64,000 bases of DNA, from contig NZ_JAINUY010000006.1 of NCBI RefSeq assembly GCF_020026915.1, forward strand, positions 186,001 through 250,000, in the 5' to 3' direction. Both the position numbers and the translations under genes were made by a program. Position 1 is the stretch's first letter. Each line of letters starts with the position of its first letter. This DNA is from Flavobacterium potami. Lineage in GTDB: Bacteria > Bacteroidota > Bacteroidia > Flavobacteriales > Flavobacteriaceae. Below, piece after piece: positions 15,901 through 24,633 of this stretch. The notes under the pieces were generated by a model. That model had not been told where the DNA came from. It was given only the letters and a program-made list of their open reading frames with translations, and did no database searches.

Positions 15901-16869
15901 ATGAGCCAAAATTTATACCCTTTACAATTTGAACCGATTTTGAAAGAAAGAATCTGGGGAGGAGAAAAACTAAAAACAATTCTAAACAAACCAATCGTTT
16001 CAAAAATTACAGGAGAAAGCTGGGAATTATCTACTGTAGAAGGAGATGTAAGTGTGGTTGCGAATGGAGATTTAAAAGGAAAATCTTTAATGGATTTGAT
16101 TAACGAAACACCAGACGCTATTTTAGGAACTAAAGTTTACGAACGTTTCGGGAAACAATTTCCATTACTTTTCAAATACCTTGATGCAAGAGAAGATCTT
16201 TCTATTCAGGTTCATCCCAACGATAAATTAGCAAAAGAACGTCACAATTCATTTGGAAAAACAGAAATGTGGTACGTAACGCAGGCAGATGCAGATGCAA
16301 GAATCATTGTTGGTTTTAAAGAAGATTCTAATAAAGAAGAATATTTAAAACATTTGCATGATAATACTTTGGTTTCAATCTTAGACGATGTGAAAGCAAA
16401 ACCTGGAGATGTTTTCTTTTTAGAAACAGGAACAGTTCACGCCATTGGTGCTGGATTAGTTGTTGCCGAGATTCAGCAAACATCTGATATTACTTACAGA
16501 CTATACGATTTTGACCGTGTAGATGCACAAGGAAACAAAAGAGAATTACATGTTGATTTAGCACTGGATGCAATCAATTATAATAAAGTAGATACTCAGA
16601 AAAAATACGAGACAAAAGTAAATACTTCAAATACAGTTGTAAATTGCCCTTATTTTACAGCTAATTTCCTTCCTTTAGAAAACACATTGGAAGTTGCTAA
16701 AAATGGAGAAACATTTACAGTATATATGTGTATCGAAGGCCAATTTGAAATTGAATATAATGGTTTTAAGCAAGCCTATAAAAAAGGGGATACTATTTTG
16801 GTTCCGGCTGCGATAAATGCATTTAATTTGAACGGAAAGGCTTCAATTTTAGAAATTTACATTTCATAG
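15901..16869 (+). CDS. manA: mannose-6-phosphate isomerase, class I
   Basis: The 322-residue cupin enzyme interconverts fructose 6-phosphate and mannose 6-phosphate, feeding GDP-mannose for surface polysaccharides. Zinc-site elements are visible: LSIQVHPND (Gln, His), KTEMWYV (Glu) and ETGTVHAIG (His). The N-terminal RIWGGEKLK and the C-terminal VPAAINAFNLNG are also typical. This is the short bacterial form, close to the Bacillus ManA length. It is separated from bcp by 55 bp and may have its own promoter. Confidence 0.93.
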   Translation: MSQNLYPLQFEPILKERIWGGEKLKTILNKPIVSKITGESWELSTVEGDVSVVANGDLKGKSLMDLINETPDAILGTKVYERFGKQFPLLFKYLDAREDLSIQVHPNDKLAKERHNSFGKTEMWYVTQADADARIIVGFKEDSNKEEYLKHLHDNTLVSILDDVKAKPGDVFFLETGTVHAIGAGLVVAEIQQTSDITYRLYDFDRVDAQGNKRELHVDLALDAINYNKVDTQKKYETKVNTSNTVVNCPYFTANFLPLENTLEVAKNGETFTVYMCIEGQFEIEYNGFKQAYKKGDTILVPAAINAFNLNGKASILEIYIS

Positions 16870-16891
16870 CATTAAATATAAAGAATATATG

Positions 16892-16899
16892 TACTTTTG
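16892..16899 (+). promoter_or_regulatory. -7 promoter box TACTTTTG
   Basis: TACTTTTG matches the TAnnTTTG consensus and lies 28 bp before the ATG of the small gene at 16927. No TTG is placed at the usual upstream distance, so only the -7 element is supported. Confidence 0.5.
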
Positions 16900-16926
16900 C
16901 AGACGCAAATTAAAATTATAATAAAA

Positions 16927-17193
16927 ATGGCAAACGTTAAGAATTTAAAGAAAGACATCAATTTCGTATTGGGAGATATTATTGAAGCAGTTTACTTGTT
17001 TGAGATGTCAACAACAGGAAATCCAACTCCAGAAACGAATGCTTTGATCGATGAAGCTATTGCTGCATTCGATACTTTGATTACAAAAGTGAACGCAAAG
17101 AACGTTGAAAATAAAAAAGCACACTTTAAACAAATCAATGTTGAATTAGAACAAACTGCTAATCAATTGATTGAAAAAATCAACGCTTTATAA
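16927..17193 (+). CDS. small helical protein of unknown function
   Basis: The 88-residue protein is predicted all-helical, acidic and soluble. I chose the ATG at 16927 (MANVKNLKKDINFVLGDIIE); a frame from 16897 would start inside the promoter region. It contains no cysteine and no recognisable catalytic motif. Heptad-like spacing of Ile/Leu in the last 30 residues suggests a helical bundle. I remember near-identical small proteins in flavobacteria annotated only as hypothetical. It has its own -7 box TACTTTTG and stands just upstream of the tRNA-Thr genes. Confidence 0.7.
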   Translation: MANVKNLKKDINFVLGDIIEAVYLFEMSTTGNPTPETNALIDEAIAAFDTLITKVNAKNVENKKAHFKQINVELEQTANQLIEKINAL

Positions 17194-17225
17194 GCAAAAA
17201 AAAGTGTAAAAAAGTGCAAATTTAT

Positions 17226-17256
17226 TTTGGGAAATTGAAAAACCGCTTTATATTTG
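17226..17256 (+). promoter_or_regulatory. promoter of the first tRNA-Thr gene
   Basis: TTTG (17226-17229), a 19-nt spacer and TATATTTG (17249-17256) form a full match to the Bacteroidota promoter. The -7 box ends 13 bp before the tRNA. Confidence 0.8.
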
Positions 17257-17269
17257 CACCCGTAATGAC

Positions 17270-17343
17270 GCCGATGTAGCTCAGCTGGCTAGAGCAGCTG
17301 ATTTGTAATCAGCAGGTCGTGGGTTCGAGTCCCTCTATCGGCT
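17270..17343 (+). tRNA. tRNA-Thr(TGT), copy 1
   Basis: The 74-nt cloverleaf has acceptor stem GCCGATG/TATCGGC, D-arm GCTC..GAGC, anticodon stem GCTGA/TCAGC with loop TTTGTAA, and T-loop TTCGAGT. The anticodon TGT (17304-17306) reads ACA threonine codons. CCA is not encoded. The T-stem contains one U-U mismatch, present in both copies. Confidence 0.95.
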
Positions 17344-17350
17344 CAACGGA

Positions 17351-17379
17351 AACCATCACAGAAATGTGATGGTTTTTTT
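17351..17379 (+). terminator. terminator of tRNA-Thr copy 1
   Basis: The stem AACCATCACA (17351-17360) / TGTGATGGTT (17365-17374) with loop GAAA is followed by a T-run. It is a classic intrinsic terminator 8 bp after the tRNA. Confidence 0.92.
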
Positions 17380-17403
17380 GCTTAAAATGAGAGGCAGATT
17401 TAT

Positions 17404-17434
17404 TTTGTAATATCAAAAAACAATTTTATATTTG
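17404..17434 (+). promoter_or_regulatory. promoter of the second tRNA-Thr gene
   Basis: TTTG (17404-17407), a 19-nt spacer and TATATTTG (17427-17434) repeat the arrangement in front of copy 1 exactly in box sequence and spacing. Confidence 0.8.
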
Positions 17435-17447
17435 CACCCGAAATAAC

Positions 17448-17521
17448 GCCGATGTAGCTCAGCTGGCTAGAGCAGCTGATTTGTAATCAGCAGGTCGTGG
17501 GTTCGAGTCCCTCTATCGGCT
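17448..17521 (+). tRNA. tRNA-Thr(TGT), copy 2
   Basis: The 74 nt are identical to copy 1, with the anticodon TGT at 17482-17484. It lies 178 bp downstream of copy 1 and carries its own promoter and terminator, so the pair is a tandem duplication of a whole transcription unit rather than a cotranscribed tRNA pair. Confidence 0.95.
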
Positions 17522-17522
17522 C

Positions 17523-17556
17523 AAAAACCATTCGCCTTGGCGAATGGTTTTTTTTT
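17523..17556 (+). terminator. terminator of tRNA-Thr copy 2
   Basis: The stem AAAAACCATTCGCC/GGCGAATGGTTTTT has a minimal loop and a long T-run. Its sequence differs from the copy 1 terminator although the tRNAs are identical. Confidence 0.92.
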
Positions 17557-17596
17557 GTTTGTAATCAATCTTGAATTTCAAATAGTATTGTAACGT

Positions 17597-18673
17597 ATGA
17601 GAATAGAGCAATTAACTTTTACAAGATTCTTGGCGGCTGTTTCAATAGTTTTCTTTCATTTCGCAAAAGGCTCATTCATTTTTCATAATCCGTACTTAGA
17701 TTTTTTAGTTAAGTATTCCAGCGTTTTTGTAAGTTACTTTTTTATCCTGTCTGGTTTTGTAATGATCGTTGCGTATCATACTAAATCGGAAATCAATATT
17801 ATTGAATACGGAAGGAATAGATTTGCCCGTATTTATCCTCTTTATTTCGCAGGAATTGTAATGATGGCGATAGTGCCGATTTTAAAAAACGAGATCAACT
17901 TCCTCGATCTGTTTTTGAATATATTCATGATTCAGTCCTGGATTCCTCAAAAAGCATTGACTTTAAATGTGCCTGGATGGTCAATATCAGTAGAGGCTTT
18001 CTTTTATATCTTGTTTCCATTTCTCTTCAATGTGGTGTACAAAAGAATAAGCCTTAAAACAATTTCGATCTCAATTATTGTCTTTTGGATTATTAGTCAA
18101 ATTGTGTATCAGTTTATGGTTTTGCGTCCGATTGAGAATTTTCCTTTTAGCCCACATGATTTGTTGTATTTTCCATTACTGCATCTGAATGAGTTTTTGA
18201 TAGGAAATTTAGCGGGAATTTATTTTGTCCATAATTTTCAGAACAATAAAAGAAACTTTGATTTGGCAATTTTAGGTGTATTGATATTGCTGATAATTGC
18301 ATTAAAATTTCCAACAAGATTGGAGTATAATAATGGAATGCTGGCTGTTTTGTTTGTTCCTTTAATTGTATTGTTGTCACTCAATACTGGTATTATAACA
18401 ACTCTTTTCAAAAGTAAAATTTGTGTTTTTTTAGGCGAAATAAGTTTTGGAATTTACCTTCTTCAAAATCCGGTTTGGGTTTGGGTGAGTGATTACAGGT
18501 TGAAAAAATATTTTAATCTGGATGAGGCAGAACATTATACGATGGCATTTTTAATCAGATTTGTGGTTTTATTAGTGCTTGCTGCTATTTTTTATAAGTT
18601 TTTTGAAGTTCCTGTAGGGAATAAAATAAAAAAGACAAGCTTGGTTCCTTTTTTTAGTAAAGAAAGAATATAA
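17597..18673 (+). CDS. acyltransferase 3 family membrane protein
   Basis: The 358-residue integral membrane protein has about ten helices. The N-terminal EQLTFTRFLAAVSIVFFHF with its conserved Arg and His is the acyltransferase-3 signature; GRNRFARIYPLYFAG in the second loop is the other conserved block, and WSISVEAFFYILFP follows. Members transfer acetyl or other acyl groups to surface sugars, including LPS O-antigen, capsule and macrolides. No glycosyltransferases flank the gene, so the acceptor is unknown. It is monocistronic, downstream of the tRNA-Thr genes. Confidence 0.92.
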   Translation: MRIEQLTFTRFLAAVSIVFFHFAKGSFIFHNPYLDFLVKYSSVFVSYFFILSGFVMIVAYHTKSEINIIEYGRNRFARIYPLYFAGIVMMAIVPILKNEINFLDLFLNIFMIQSWIPQKALTLNVPGWSISVEAFFYILFPFLFNVVYKRISLKTISISIIVFWIISQIVYQFMVLRPIENFPFSPHDLLYFPLLHLNEFLIGNLAGIYFVHNFQNNKRNFDLAILGVLILLIIALKFPTRLEYNNGMLAVLFVPLIVLLSLNTGIITTLFKSKICVFLGEISFGIYLLQNPVWVWVSDYRLKKYFNLDEAEHYTMAFLIRFVVLLVLAAIFYKFFEVPVGNKIKKTSLVPFFSKERI

Positions 18674-18750
18674 ATGTGTATTCAGAATTTTAGTTTTTCT
18701 TTGGAATATTTTTCCTATGTTTGTTAGATAACCTAAAAACATTAAAACTG

Positions 18751-19209
18751 ATGGAAGAAACTTCAGCATTTGAAAAATTTGAATTGCAGTTAGATAGTAC
18801 TGCAAAAGACTTTCTGAAAGAAACGGCTAAATGGGCTTATTTCTTATCTATATTAGGATTTATCGGACTTGGATTTTTGGTTTTGATTGCCATTTTTGCC
18901 GGTGCTATTTTCTCGACAGTTGGAAACTCTATGCCAGGAATGGGAGCTTACGGTAGTTCTTTTGGAGCGATGATGACTTTTGCTTATTTATTAATGGCGG
19001 CTCTTTATTTCTTTCCGATTTATTATTTGTACAAATTTAGTTCAAATGCCAAAAAAGCGTTTAGAGACAATGATTCAGGCGCTTTGACTGACTCATTTGG
19101 TTATTTAAAATCACATTATAAATTTATTGGGGTTTTAATGGTTGTTCTGTTAGCTATTTATGCACTTATCTTTGTATTTGCTATACTTGCAGGTTTAATG
19201 GGAAGATAG
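18751..19209 (+). CDS. DUF5362-type small membrane protein
   Basis: I chose the ATG at 18751 (MEETSAFEKFELQLDSTAKD, 152 residues); the longer frame would begin at a TTG within the -7 box TATGTTTG (18716-18723). A soluble N-terminal helix of about 30 residues is followed by three or four membrane helices, the first two separated by a Gly/Met-rich loop. The pattern YYLYKFSSNAKKAFRDND then a last hydrophobic pair matches the family I remember as DUF5362, of unknown function. It ends at a strong terminator. Confidence 0.72.
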   Translation: MEETSAFEKFELQLDSTAKDFLKETAKWAYFLSILGFIGLGFLVLIAIFAGAIFSTVGNSMPGMGAYGSSFGAMMTFAYLLMAALYFFPIYYLYKFSSNAKKAFRDNDSGALTDSFGYLKSHYKFIGVLMVVLLAIYALIFVFAILAGLMGR

Positions 19210-19227
19210 GCCACTAAAAGAATATAA

Positions 19228-19257
19228 AAAAAAGCCCTGATAATTCAGGGCTTTTTT
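19228..19257. terminator. bidirectional terminator
   Basis: The arms AAAAAAGCCCTGA (19228-19240) and TCAGGGCTTTTTT (19245-19257) pair perfectly around loop TAAT, between the convergent DUF5362-type and DUF4369-type genes. Confidence 0.9.
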
Positions 19258-19277
19258 ATTGGTATAATATTGAAAAA

Positions 19278-20009
19278 TTATTCTGCTGTTGTTGGAGTTT
19301 GCTGTTGTTTTTTTAGATCACCAACATATTTTGTTAGCTTCTTTCCGTAAAGAGATTTCGCTACTTTCGGAGTCATTGATTTTTGAATAGTATCAAGAAA
19401 TTTAATGTTGATGTCGTAAATTTCGGCCAAAGCAATATAAGGCGCTACTTCATGATCTTTGTTGTTTAATGCAAAGTTTGTAGCATAAAGATATTTTCTT
19501 TTGATATTAGATTCAGCTTTTTTGGTTAAGCTGTCCAATGCCTTTTGATCCTGTCTTTTCATTGCTTTGAAACGAGATTCAACCATTGAAAGGTTTTCGT
19601 CTACAAAGCGAGTATTTATTTTTTGATACTCTTCGTATAATTCCTGATTTTTAGATCCTGTAATTTTTGCACCTGCAATAAAATTGTCCAAATTGGTGTC
19701 TATGTTAATGTTTCCTGGTTCAGCAAAAAACAAGATGTTGTTATCTAAAGAATTGGTTACACCACGATCTAAAAACAAATATAACATCTCTGGAGAATCT
19801 AATTTAATATCTCTTTCAAATGTCGCGTTTCCATCTATTTTAATACTGTCAATAGCAACAAGTGATGTGTCAACAACTCTCTGGATATATAAAGTCCCGT
19901 TTTTTAATCCTTTGATGTTTCCTGTAAGATGTAATCCGTCAGTAGATTCTTTTTTGCTGCACGATGCAAGTAATGCAAGAGTAACAAAAGCAATTAGTGT
20001 TTTTTTCAT
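19278..20009 (-). CDS. DUF4369-type lipoprotein
   Basis: With the ATG at 20009 the protein has 243 residues and a lipoprotein signal ending LLASC (Cys17). An upstream in-frame TTG would add eight basic residues before the signal and is rejected. The first 110 residues (HLTGNIKGLKNGTLYIQRV, then alternating strands ending in NINIDTNLDNF) resemble the DUF4369 beta domain often fused to TlpA-like thioredoxins in Bacteroidota. The rest is a charged helical region and no thioredoxin CxxC is present, so this is a stand-alone DUF4369 lipoprotein. Function is unknown. Confidence 0.75.
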   Translation of the reverse strand: MKKTLIAFVTLALLASCSKKESTDGLHLTGNIKGLKNGTLYIQRVVDTSLVAIDSIKIDGNATFERDIKLDSPEMLYLFLDRGVTNSLDNNILFFAEPGNINIDTNLDNFIAGAKITGSKNQELYEEYQKINTRFVDENLSMVESRFKAMKRQDQKALDSLTKKAESNIKRKYLYATNFALNNKDHEVAPYIALAEIYDINIKFLDTIQKSMTPKVAKSLYGKKLTKYVGDLKKQQQTPTTAE

Positions 20010-20093
20010 TGGTTTCTTAGATTTTGGGTGCAAAATAAAGAAAATAGTTTAAATGTATAGAGACTGAAGTTTTATTTTTCTAAAAAAAATAAA

Positions 20094-20117
20094 TCCCGAT
20101 TTATTTCTAAATCGGGA
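20094..20117 (-). terminator. terminator downstream of a lipoprotein gene
   Basis: The stem TCCCGATTTA (20094-20103) / TAAATCGGGA (20108-20117) has loop TTTC. Read on the minus strand it is followed by a T-rich run, so it ends the transcript of the gene that terminates at 20142. Confidence 0.82.
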
Positions 20118-20141
20118 CTTAAAGTAATGCTTGAGAAAGTT

Positions 20142-20972
20142 TTACATTGATAAGCTGTAAGACAGACCGTTTTCATGTGTATAGATGTAAGTGGCATCGC
20201 ACTCATTGTTTCCATAATCTATTACGCCATTAATAATTCCTCCTTGAATTTTTAATCGGCCTTTAGAAATAAACATGCAAGAATATTTTTTAGTTAGTGC
20301 TTCAGTTACGGTCAAAGTAAGAGTAGTTCCTCCTGGTGCAGTAATTGTTTGCGTGCCTTCCGGAATTTCATACACATTGTCAGATAAAACTAAAGGAGTA
20401 TCAACACCAGCTGTTTGTCTTGTAACATAAGTTCCTGAGTTTGTATAAACACCACCTTGTAAATCTGTCAATTTACCGTTGGTTACTTTTCGAGTCCATT
20501 GTGGTACAGTTGCTACAGTTGTTGTATTAGTGTATTCAATTGTTCCTTCCAATTTAAGGTTGTTAATGTAATAATCCATTCTTTCAATCGTCATTTTGCT
20601 TCCGGTTGTAGTAACTGGTGCGGTAAGAGTAACTCTTAATTTTCCTTTTCGGGTTATAGTTTCGTCTTTACATCCTGCTGTTCCAAAATCCAATAAAAAC
20701 ACTTTTGGATAAGCAGCTCCTTCTGGAGTTGTAACGGTAATTGCAGCGCAAATTCCTGGTTGAGTTTCAGCGGTTTTTGCAGTTGTAGAATTGGCAGAAA
20801 CTAAAAGACCAGTGTTAAGGTCCATTGCAGTCGCGGCATCAACAGCAAGCGATGCAGCAACATTTGTCAGGTCGGTTGATGGGGCATTGTTACTATCATC
20901 ATTACTTGAGCAAGAAACATATAAAAATGCTGTAGTGCAAATGGTTGAAAGTAAAATAGCAGTCTTTTTCAT
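20142..20972 (-). CDS. lipoprotein of unknown function
   Basis: The 276-residue protein has a lipoprotein signal ending in YVSC (Cys21) and an SSNDDSNN linker typical of surface-exposed Bacteroidota lipoproteins (acidic residues right after the Cys). The mature part is Thr-rich and predicted beta-stranded, with two cysteine pairs that could form disulfides (PGICAA/GTAGCKD and KKYSCMF/NNECDA). I do not recognise the domain. It is a monocistronic gene between two terminators. Confidence 0.65.
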   Translation of the reverse strand: MKKTAILLSTICTTAFLYVSCSSNDDSNNAPSTDLTNVAASLAVDAATAMDLNTGLLVSANSTTAKTAETQPGICAAITVTTPEGAAYPKVFLLDFGTAGCKDETITRKGKLRVTLTAPVTTTGSKMTIERMDYYINNLKLEGTIEYTNTTTVATVPQWTRKVTNGKLTDLQGGVYTNSGTYVTRQTAGVDTPLVLSDNVYEIPEGTQTITAPGGTTLTLTVTEALTKKYSCMFISKGRLKIQGGIINGVIDYGNNECDATYIYTHENGLSYSLSM

Positions 20973-21039
20973 GGTATTTGTTTTTGAGTTAGATTAATAA
21001 GGCGATCAAATGTAATAAAAAAAAGAATTACAATAAAAA

Positions 21040-21063
21040 ATCCTGTAATGTAGGTTACAGGAT
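21040..21063 (-). terminator. terminator of the patatin gene
   Basis: The stem ATCCTGTAA (21040-21048) / TTACAGGAT (21055-21063) has a 6-nt loop. On the minus strand it is followed by a T-run, placing it just after the patatin gene stop. Confidence 0.8.
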
Positions 21064-21115
21064 GTTATAACGATGTTTTTAGAAAAAAAGTATGAAACGC
21101 TTTTGTTTCTGGTTT

Positions 21116-22381
21116 TCAAACAGATTTGTAATAATCACTTTTAGCTTTTCTGATTTTTTTATAATCTTCCCAATTAAAACGATTCAGAAAGTCGGCGGCA
21201 TTTTGAGCTCCACGAATGAAAAGGTCAATTTTGGCATCATCAGTTAGATTGAAATTTAGCCAATTGTGTGATCCTGTATCAATATATCCGATTAAGTTTT
21301 TGAAATCTGGGTTTTTTCGTAAAAATTCAGAGTCGTAACCATATCGTGCCGTATCAAACATTGAGCTTATTAAATTGGAGAATTTTTCATTTTTATTGAT
21401 TTCGTTTTTGTCGTAACCTAATTTAATTCCAAAAGTTGGAGAAGCGGGAACATTTGCATTTTCATGAAAAATATCAATAGGGAAATTGGAGATTATGCCA
21501 CCATCCATAAACAATACTTCGGAAGGAACAGATGTTCGTAAACAAGTGGCTTCGTTCCATTTGTTCCATGCTTCGATACCTCCAGGAATATTTTTAATTT
21601 TAAAAGGCACAAAGAACAACGGAATCGACATAGAGGCACGAACAAAATCGGCTGGATTTTGAACATCGGGATTGGAGTAGAATAAATCCATCATTTTTGG
21701 AAAGATAATTTTGCTTTCTGTAGTAATGTCTGCGGTAATTATTGCCATTTCGCTCCAGTGATCTGTTCTTTTGTATTCTTCTCTGTCTCCAATATTTGGA
21801 GTATTTATTCGAAATAATTGATTGTCATCTGCGACTCCTTTTTCACGTAATGCTTTTAGATCAGCATAATTTTTTATTCCTTTTTGAGAAAGTAAATTGG
21901 TCATCCATTGATGAAAATTATTTCCAGGATTCAGTCCTAAATCATCTTTGAAGTTGTCTACAACCTGACAGCCTTTCATTACTAATTTTAAGTTTCCGGC
22001 ATCACTCAATAACGCATCAATAAATTCACGTGCATCATGATCACCATCCACAAAATCGTATAGGTTTTTATTGCACAAACAATCCAGAATCCATTCCGAT
22101 TTTTCGACATCGCAGGTTCCTGCAGCGGCCATCAGCATCGTATTAATACTTCCAGCAGAAGTTCCGGCAAGGCTTAAAAAACGAATTCCCATTTTTTCTA
22201 AAACATACACATAGCCGATTAAGGCAATTCCAAGTACACCGCCTCCTTCCTGCACAAGATCAACATATTGGTAATTGTTTTTATCTGTAATGTCAGAGAA
22301 TTTTTTGTCTCTAATCTGGTCTTTTAAATCTTTTATAATTGCCAGAACTGCGCCATTTTCTGTGAATTTTTTTTTGTCCAT
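21116..22381 (-). CDS. patatin-like phospholipase
   Basis: The 421-residue protein has no signal peptide. The patatin domain shows the oxyanion loop QEGGGVLGIALIG (about 45-57), the nucleophile elbow GTSAG with Ser75, and the catalytic aspartate motif FMDGGIISNFP about 220 residues later, giving the Ser-Asp dyad. It probably hydrolyses acyl esters of phospholipids in the cytoplasm or at the inner membrane. The N-terminal 35 residues are charged and outside the domain. It is a single gene between the htpG terminator and its own. Confidence 0.9.
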   Translation of the reverse strand: MDKKKFTENGAVLAIIKDLKDQIRDKKFSDITDKNNYQYVDLVQEGGGVLGIALIGYVYVLEKMGIRFLSLAGTSAGSINTMLMAAAGTCDVEKSEWILDCLCNKNLYDFVDGDHDAREFIDALLSDAGNLKLVMKGCQVVDNFKDDLGLNPGNNFHQWMTNLLSQKGIKNYADLKALREKGVADDNQLFRINTPNIGDREEYKRTDHWSEMAIITADITTESKIIFPKMMDLFYSNPDVQNPADFVRASMSIPLFFVPFKIKNIPGGIEAWNKWNEATCLRTSVPSEVLFMDGGIISNFPIDIFHENANVPASPTFGIKLGYDKNEINKNEKFSNLISSMFDTARYGYDSEFLRKNPDFKNLIGYIDTGSHNWLNFNLTDDAKIDLFIRGAQNAADFLNRFNWEDYKKIRKAKSDYYKSV

Positions 22382-22494
22382 GATTTCCAGAATTTTGGTT
22401 TTCGATTTAGTTTGTTGATTTTCAAAATTATGGAAAGAGGTTTTTGGATAAAAGGGGAGAATTGCCCTTTTTAATAGGGTGTTTTAGGAATAAA

Positions 22495-22526
22495 AAAATC
22501 CCACAAAACTTAATTTGTGGGATTTT
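22495..22526 (-). terminator. terminator of htpG
   Basis: The perfect 13-bp stem AAAATCCCACAAA (22495-22507) / TTTGTGGGATTTT (22514-22526) ends in a T-run on the minus strand, immediately after the htpG stop. Confidence 0.88.
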
Positions 22527-22546
22527 GAAATAGTATTTCCAAATGA

Positions 22547-24430
22547 TTATTTGATCATTTCAAAGCTTCTTTTTACGAAAGCTGTTAATGCTTCACCTTT
22601 CAATAGGTTTTGAGATAATTTAGCTAAATCTAAAGCTTGTTTTACCAAGTGTTCTTGATGCGTTTTATCTTCAGTATTTAAAATGCTTGAAGCTAAATCT
22701 GAATTAGTATTTACAACTAAATTATACATCTCAGGCATATTGCCCATTCCGAACATTCCACCGCCGCCAGTTTGGCTCATTTCTTTCATTCTACGCATAA
22801 ATTCTGGCTGTGTGATGATAAATGGAGCAGCTTGAGAATCCATAGCTTCCAATTGTACACTGTATGCTTTTGGAATATAAGCTTCTAATGAAGTTTTTAA
22901 AGTCGCTTTTTCTTCCTCAGATAATTTAGAAATCGTGTTTTCATCTTTTTTGATCAAGTTTTCGATATGATCAGAATCGACGCGTACAAATGTTAATCCA
23001 GTATTGTCATTTTCAATTTTCTGAATTAAATGCGAAATAATCGGAGAATCTAAAAGTAAAACTTCATAACCTTTATCTTTTGCAGCTTCAATGTATGAGT
23101 GCTGCGCATCTTTATTTCCGGCATAAAGAACAACTAATTTACCGTCTTTATCCGTTTGGTTTTCTTTTAGTTTTTCTTTTAATTCTTCTAAAGTAAAATA
23201 AGTGTTGTCTACAGTCGGGTACAAAACAAATGCACCAGCTTTTTCGTAGAATTTATCCTCAGAAAGCATTCCGTATTCTAAAACGATTTTAATGTCGTTC
23301 CATTTTTCTTCAAAATCAGCACGGTTTTCATTAAATAAAGCTTTCAGTTTGTCGGCTACTTTACGAGTAATGTAGTTTGAAATTTTCTTAACTGCACCGT
23401 CTGCCTGTAAACCAGAACGAGAAACGTTTAATGGGATGTCTGGAGAATCAATTACACCTTTCAACATTGTTAAAAATTCAGGTACAATTCCTTCTACGTT
23501 ATCGGTAACGTAAACCTGGTTTTGGTACAATTGAATCTTATCTTTTTGGATTTGCATATCATTACCCAATTTTGGGAAATACAAAATACCAGTTAAGTTG
23601 AATGGATAATCTACATTTAAATGAATGTGGAACAAAGGATCTTCGAACTGCATTGGATACAATTCTCTGTAGAAATTTTTATAATCTTCCTCAGAAAGTT
23701 CAGACGGTTGTTTTGTCCAAGCTGGATTTGGGTTATTGATGAAATTATCAACTTCAACAGTTTCGTTAACGTAATCTTCAGGAGCATCTTCTGGTTTTGG
23801 AAGTGTTTCAGTTCTTGTTCCGAATTTAATTGGAATAGGCATAAACTTGTTATACTTATTCAATAAACCGCTGATTTTAGAATCGTCTAAGAATTCTAAA
23901 GAATCTTCAGCAACATGAAGAATGATTTCTGTTCCGCGTGAAGTTTTGTCAGCAGGTTCTAAAGTAAATTCAGGACTTCCGTCGCATGTCCAATGTGCAG
24001 CTGGTTCGTCTTTGTATGATTTTGTAATGATTTCCACTTTTTCAGCAACCATAAATGCAGAATAGAAACCAAGACCAAAGTGTCCGATTATTCCAGAATC
24101 TTTAGCAGAATCTTTGTATTTGTCCAGAAATTCCTCAGCTCCGGAAAAAGCTACTTGGTTGATGTATTTTTCAACTTCATCAGCAGTCATACCTAAACCT
24201 TGATCGATAATGTGGATCTTTTTTGCCTCTTTGTCTACTTTAACCTCAATAATTGGGTTTCCGTATTCTACTTTAGCTTCACCGATGCTAATAAGATGTT
24301 TTAATTTTAAAGTAGCATCAGTACCATTAGAAACAAGCTCGCGCAAGAAAATTTCGTGGTCGCTGTATAAGAACTTTTTAATTAAGGGAAAAATGTTTTC
24401 TACTGAAACATTAATTTTACCTGTTGCCAT
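22547..24430 (-). CDS. htpG: molecular chaperone HtpG (Hsp90)
   Basis: The 627-residue Hsp90 starts at the ATG at 24430 (MATGKINVSVENIFPLIKK); an extension to 24466 is not conserved in type. The GHKL ATPase motifs are visible: IFLRELVSNGTDA (catalytic Glu, Asn), IIDQGLGMTADE and GHFGLGFYSAFMVA. The middle domain contains LNVSRSGLQAD with the ATP-contacting Arg. The C-terminal dimer region has a Met/Gly-rich stretch (GGGGMFGMGNMPEM) that I believe is common in this phylum. It is a monocistronic cytoplasmic chaperone. Confidence 0.97.
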   Translation of the reverse strand: MATGKINVSVENIFPLIKKFLYSDHEIFLRELVSNGTDATLKLKHLISIGEAKVEYGNPIIEVKVDKEAKKIHIIDQGLGMTADEVEKYINQVAFSGAEEFLDKYKDSAKDSGIIGHFGLGFYSAFMVAEKVEIITKSYKDEPAAHWTCDGSPEFTLEPADKTSRGTEIILHVAEDSLEFLDDSKISGLLNKYNKFMPIPIKFGTRTETLPKPEDAPEDYVNETVEVDNFINNPNPAWTKQPSELSEEDYKNFYRELYPMQFEDPLFHIHLNVDYPFNLTGILYFPKLGNDMQIQKDKIQLYQNQVYVTDNVEGIVPEFLTMLKGVIDSPDIPLNVSRSGLQADGAVKKISNYITRKVADKLKALFNENRADFEEKWNDIKIVLEYGMLSEDKFYEKAGAFVLYPTVDNTYFTLEELKEKLKENQTDKDGKLVVLYAGNKDAQHSYIEAAKDKGYEVLLLDSPIISHLIQKIENDNTGLTFVRVDSDHIENLIKKDENTISKLSEEEKATLKTSLEAYIPKAYSVQLEAMDSQAAPFIITQPEFMRRMKEMSQTGGGGMFGMGNMPEMYNLVVNTNSDLASSILNTEDKTHQEHLVKQALDLAKLSQNLLKGEALTAFVKRSFEMIK

Positions 24431-24572
24431 ATTTTTTAATTTTTTATTTAAAGTGATGATTTTCATTTATTCAAATAGAATACCAATTGTTTTTAGGGTG
24501 ACAAAATGTCGGAAATGTTAATTTTGAAAGAAAATAAATAGATTCTAAAACAAAAATTATCTTGGTGAATCG

Positions 24573-24580
24573 TATATTTG
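24573..24580 (+). promoter_or_regulatory. -7 promoter box TATATTTG
   Basis: This perfect -7 consensus lies 53 bp before the ATG of the lipocalin-like lipoprotein gene. No -33 TTG is present at the usual spacing. Confidence 0.55.
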
Positions 24581-24633
24581 TGGTACAATAATTGTTAAAA
24601 AAGCAAAATATTAATCTATAAAAAATTGTACAA

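Noticed and set aside
17270..17521. tRNA-Thr duplication as an integration (att) site
   Set aside because: Only 74 bp are repeated, each copy has a full promoter and terminator, and there is no integrase or foreign gene between or beside them.
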